NCBI GenBank assembly: GCA_019236485.1
Contig: JAFAIY010000655.1
Location: 1 to 5,515, forward strand
Direction of reading: 5' to 3'
Source of the DNA: Comamonas sp.
GTDB lineage: Bacteria; Pseudomonadota; Gammaproteobacteria; Burkholderiales; Burkholderiaceae_C
Length of the DNA: 5,515 bases
Shown: positions 4,611-5,515 of the stretch, in pieces
How the letters are laid out: each line of letters starts with the position of its first letter
How positions within the stretch are numbered: position 1 is the stretch's first letter
Notes under the pieces: model-generated
Database searches by the model: none
What the model was told of the DNA's origin: nothing
What the model saw: the letters and a program-made list of their open reading frames with translations, nothing else
Made by a program: the position numbers and the translations under genes

Positions 4611-5234
4611 TCAAATCTCCGTCTGTTCAGCGATCTCGAGGGCATCGTCGACTTCAATGCCCAGGTACCTCACTGTCGACTCCAGCTTAGAGTGGCCGAG
4701 CAGCAACTGCACAGCGCGCAGGTTCTTGGTGCGGCGGTAGATCAGTGTCGCCTTTGTCCTGCGCATCGAGTGTGTCCCGTACTCCATGCGGTCCAGGCCT
4801 AGCTCGTCAACCCAGTGACCGAGGATTCGGGCGTACTGCCGTGTCCCCAGATGTGGCGATTCGTGTAGCCTGCTTGGAAACAGGAAGTCCTCTGATTTCA
4901 GCCCAGCCAGCTTGATCCAGGCTTGCAAGGCGTCACGGGCAGGCTGCGTGATCTCGAACTGCACTGGACGCTGAGTTTTGTGCTGCATGACGACCGCACG
5001 CGATGCCACCTGGTCGCCGTGGCATACATCCCGAACCTTGAGGGCGACAAGGTCGCATCCACGCAGCTTGCTATCGATACCCAAGTTGAAAAGAGCAAGC
5101 TCGCGCACCCTGCCTTCCATCTGAAGCCTTACGCGCAGTGCCCAGATGTCCTTGAGCTTGAACGGAGCCTTCTGCCCGACGATCTTGCCCTTGTTCCACG
5201 GCTCGCGATGAGCGGTATTACCTGTGAATCCCAT
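4611..5234 (-). CDS. Short tyrosine recombinase (phage-integrase family)
   Basis: A 207-residue site-specific recombinase that would cut and rejoin DNA through a 3'-phosphotyrosine. The complete catalytic set is visible: Arg58 (SKLRGCDL), Lys86 (MQHKTQRP, beta-hairpin), His155-x-x-Arg158 (THSMRRTKATL), His181 (LLLGHSKLESTVRY) and Tyr190. Most integrases run over 300 residues and have an N-terminal SAM-like core-binding domain; here only about 30 residues (MGFTGNTAHREPWNKGKIVG) precede the catalytic domain. In size it is closer to FimB/FimE-type invertases than to phage integrases. ATG 5234 is preferred because GGGAGA lies 6 bases upstream; a GTG at 5264 would add 10 residues. A 12-bp hairpin follows the gene, and two small frames precede it on the same strand. 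Its target site is unknown; candidate roles are integration of a mobile segment or local inversion. Confidence 0.87.
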   Translation of the reverse strand: MGFTGNTAHREPWNKGKIVGQKAPFKLKDIWALRVRLQMEGRVRELALFNLGIDSKLRGCDLVALKVRDVCHGDQVASRAVVMQHKTQRPVQFEITQPARDALQAWIKLAGLKSEDFLFPSRLHESPHLGTRQYARILGHWVDELGLDRMEYGTHSMRRTKATLIYRRTKNLRAVQLLLGHSKLESTVRYLGIEVDDALEIAEQTEI

Positions 5235-5295
5235 GATGGTCTCCCATCGAGTTGAGGAGCACACAGGATGCGCTGGCTTCGATTCACCTGAGCGA

Positions 5296-5430
5296 CTAGC
5301 GATGCTCGGCTGCCACAGCCTTATGACTGTCAGCTTCTTGGCGTAGCCATGAATTCAACATCTCGGCCAGGAGCGGAGTGTCACCAATGTCCGCTGAGGA
5401 GTACCCTGCCAGTGGCAAAAAACGCAACAC
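5296..5430 (-). CDS. Small hypothetical protein (GTG start)
   Basis: A 44-residue frame (GTG, then LRFLPLAGYSSADIGDTPLL, ending SHKAVAAEHR) lying 61 bp upstream of the recombinase start on the same strand. Its GTG (5430-5428) overlaps by one base the TAG that closes the preceding frame, which could mean translational coupling, or a single gene split by a frameshift. I do not recognise the family. The middle (LLAEMLNSWLRQEADSHKAV) could form an amphipathic helix. No clear Shine-Dalgarno is present. Confidence 0.35.
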   Translation of the reverse strand: MLRFLPLAGYSSADIGDTPLLAEMLNSWLRQEADSHKAVAAEHR

Positions 5431-5515
5431 TATGGCTTCGCAGCCAGGAAGTAGCTCTCATCCATCCGGGCCAAGATATCCGTCACAGGCACGGAGCCGT
5501 CGAGGCGCATGGTGT
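5430..5515 (-). CDS. Partial hypothetical protein at the window edge
   Basis: The minus-strand frame is open from the window end and stops at 5432-5430. It contains an ATG at 5510-5508 reading MRLDGSVPVTDILARMDESY and ends FLAAKP. It may start at this ATG (26 residues) or be the C-terminus of a gene that begins outside the window. The family is not recognised. It could be the first part of the same gene as the following 44-residue frame if a frameshift separates them. Confidence 0.35.
   Translation of the reverse strand, partial: TMRLDGSVPVTDILARMDESYFLAAKP

Noticed and set aside
4349..4657. Upstream extension of the IS3 OrfB frame (total 163 codons)
   Set aside because: It crosses the IS left end and overlaps the end of the recombinase gene; there is no transposase similarity before about 4348.
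4923..5255. Plus-strand open frame opposite the recombinase
   Set aside because: The recombinase on the other strand has its full catalytic set and a ribosome binding site; this frame has neither motif nor start signal.

Overview
The window looks like an accessory, IS-scarred stretch from a Gram-negative, moderately GC-rich bacterium. Codon use, the IS types (IS481, IS5/IS427-like, IS3) and the tandem-domain universal stress protein suggest a betaproteobacterium of the Burkholderiales/Comamonadaceae kind. This placement is inference from protein character; no search was run.

Layout. (1) 1-237: middle part of an IS481-family transposase, cut off by the window edge and by a break near base 205. 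(2) 212-1084: an end-to-end IS5-family element (873 bp, 17-bp imperfect terminal inverted repeats, TAA on both sides). Its transposase carries a 1-nt deletion in the first catalytic Asp codon. (3) 1113-2030 (-) and 2102-2653 (+): a divergent pair, a secreted metallo-beta-lactamase-fold hydrolase and a MerR-family regulator, with a MerR-type 20-bp-spacer promoter between them. (4) ~2598-3153 (-): a second, 3'-truncated IS5 copy that has replaced the end of the merR gene and has an in-frame stop. (5) 3164-3985 (-): an intact tandem-domain universal stress protein, preceded by an FNR/Anr-like dyad placed exactly as in a class II activated promoter. (6) 4093-4412: remains of IS3-family elements, including a 272-bp internally deleted derivative with both ends. 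(7) 4611-5234 (-): a short tyrosine recombinase with all catalytic residues but no recognisable N-terminal core-binding domain, followed by a strong 12-bp hairpin and preceded by two small unidentified reading frames.

How it fits together. The working cargo appears to be the MBL hydrolase with its MerR regulator, the Usp protein and the recombinase. Everything else is transposon debris. The two IS5 copies face each other with their left ends outward around the MBL/merR pair, so the segment resembles a decayed composite transposon, although the flanking trinucleotides do not support a single composite insertion. The most informative signals are regulatory: the covarying hairpin over the IS5 transposase start, the MerR operator, and the FNR-like operator of the usp gene. 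I see no tRNA, rRNA, CRISPR array or clear new defence system.
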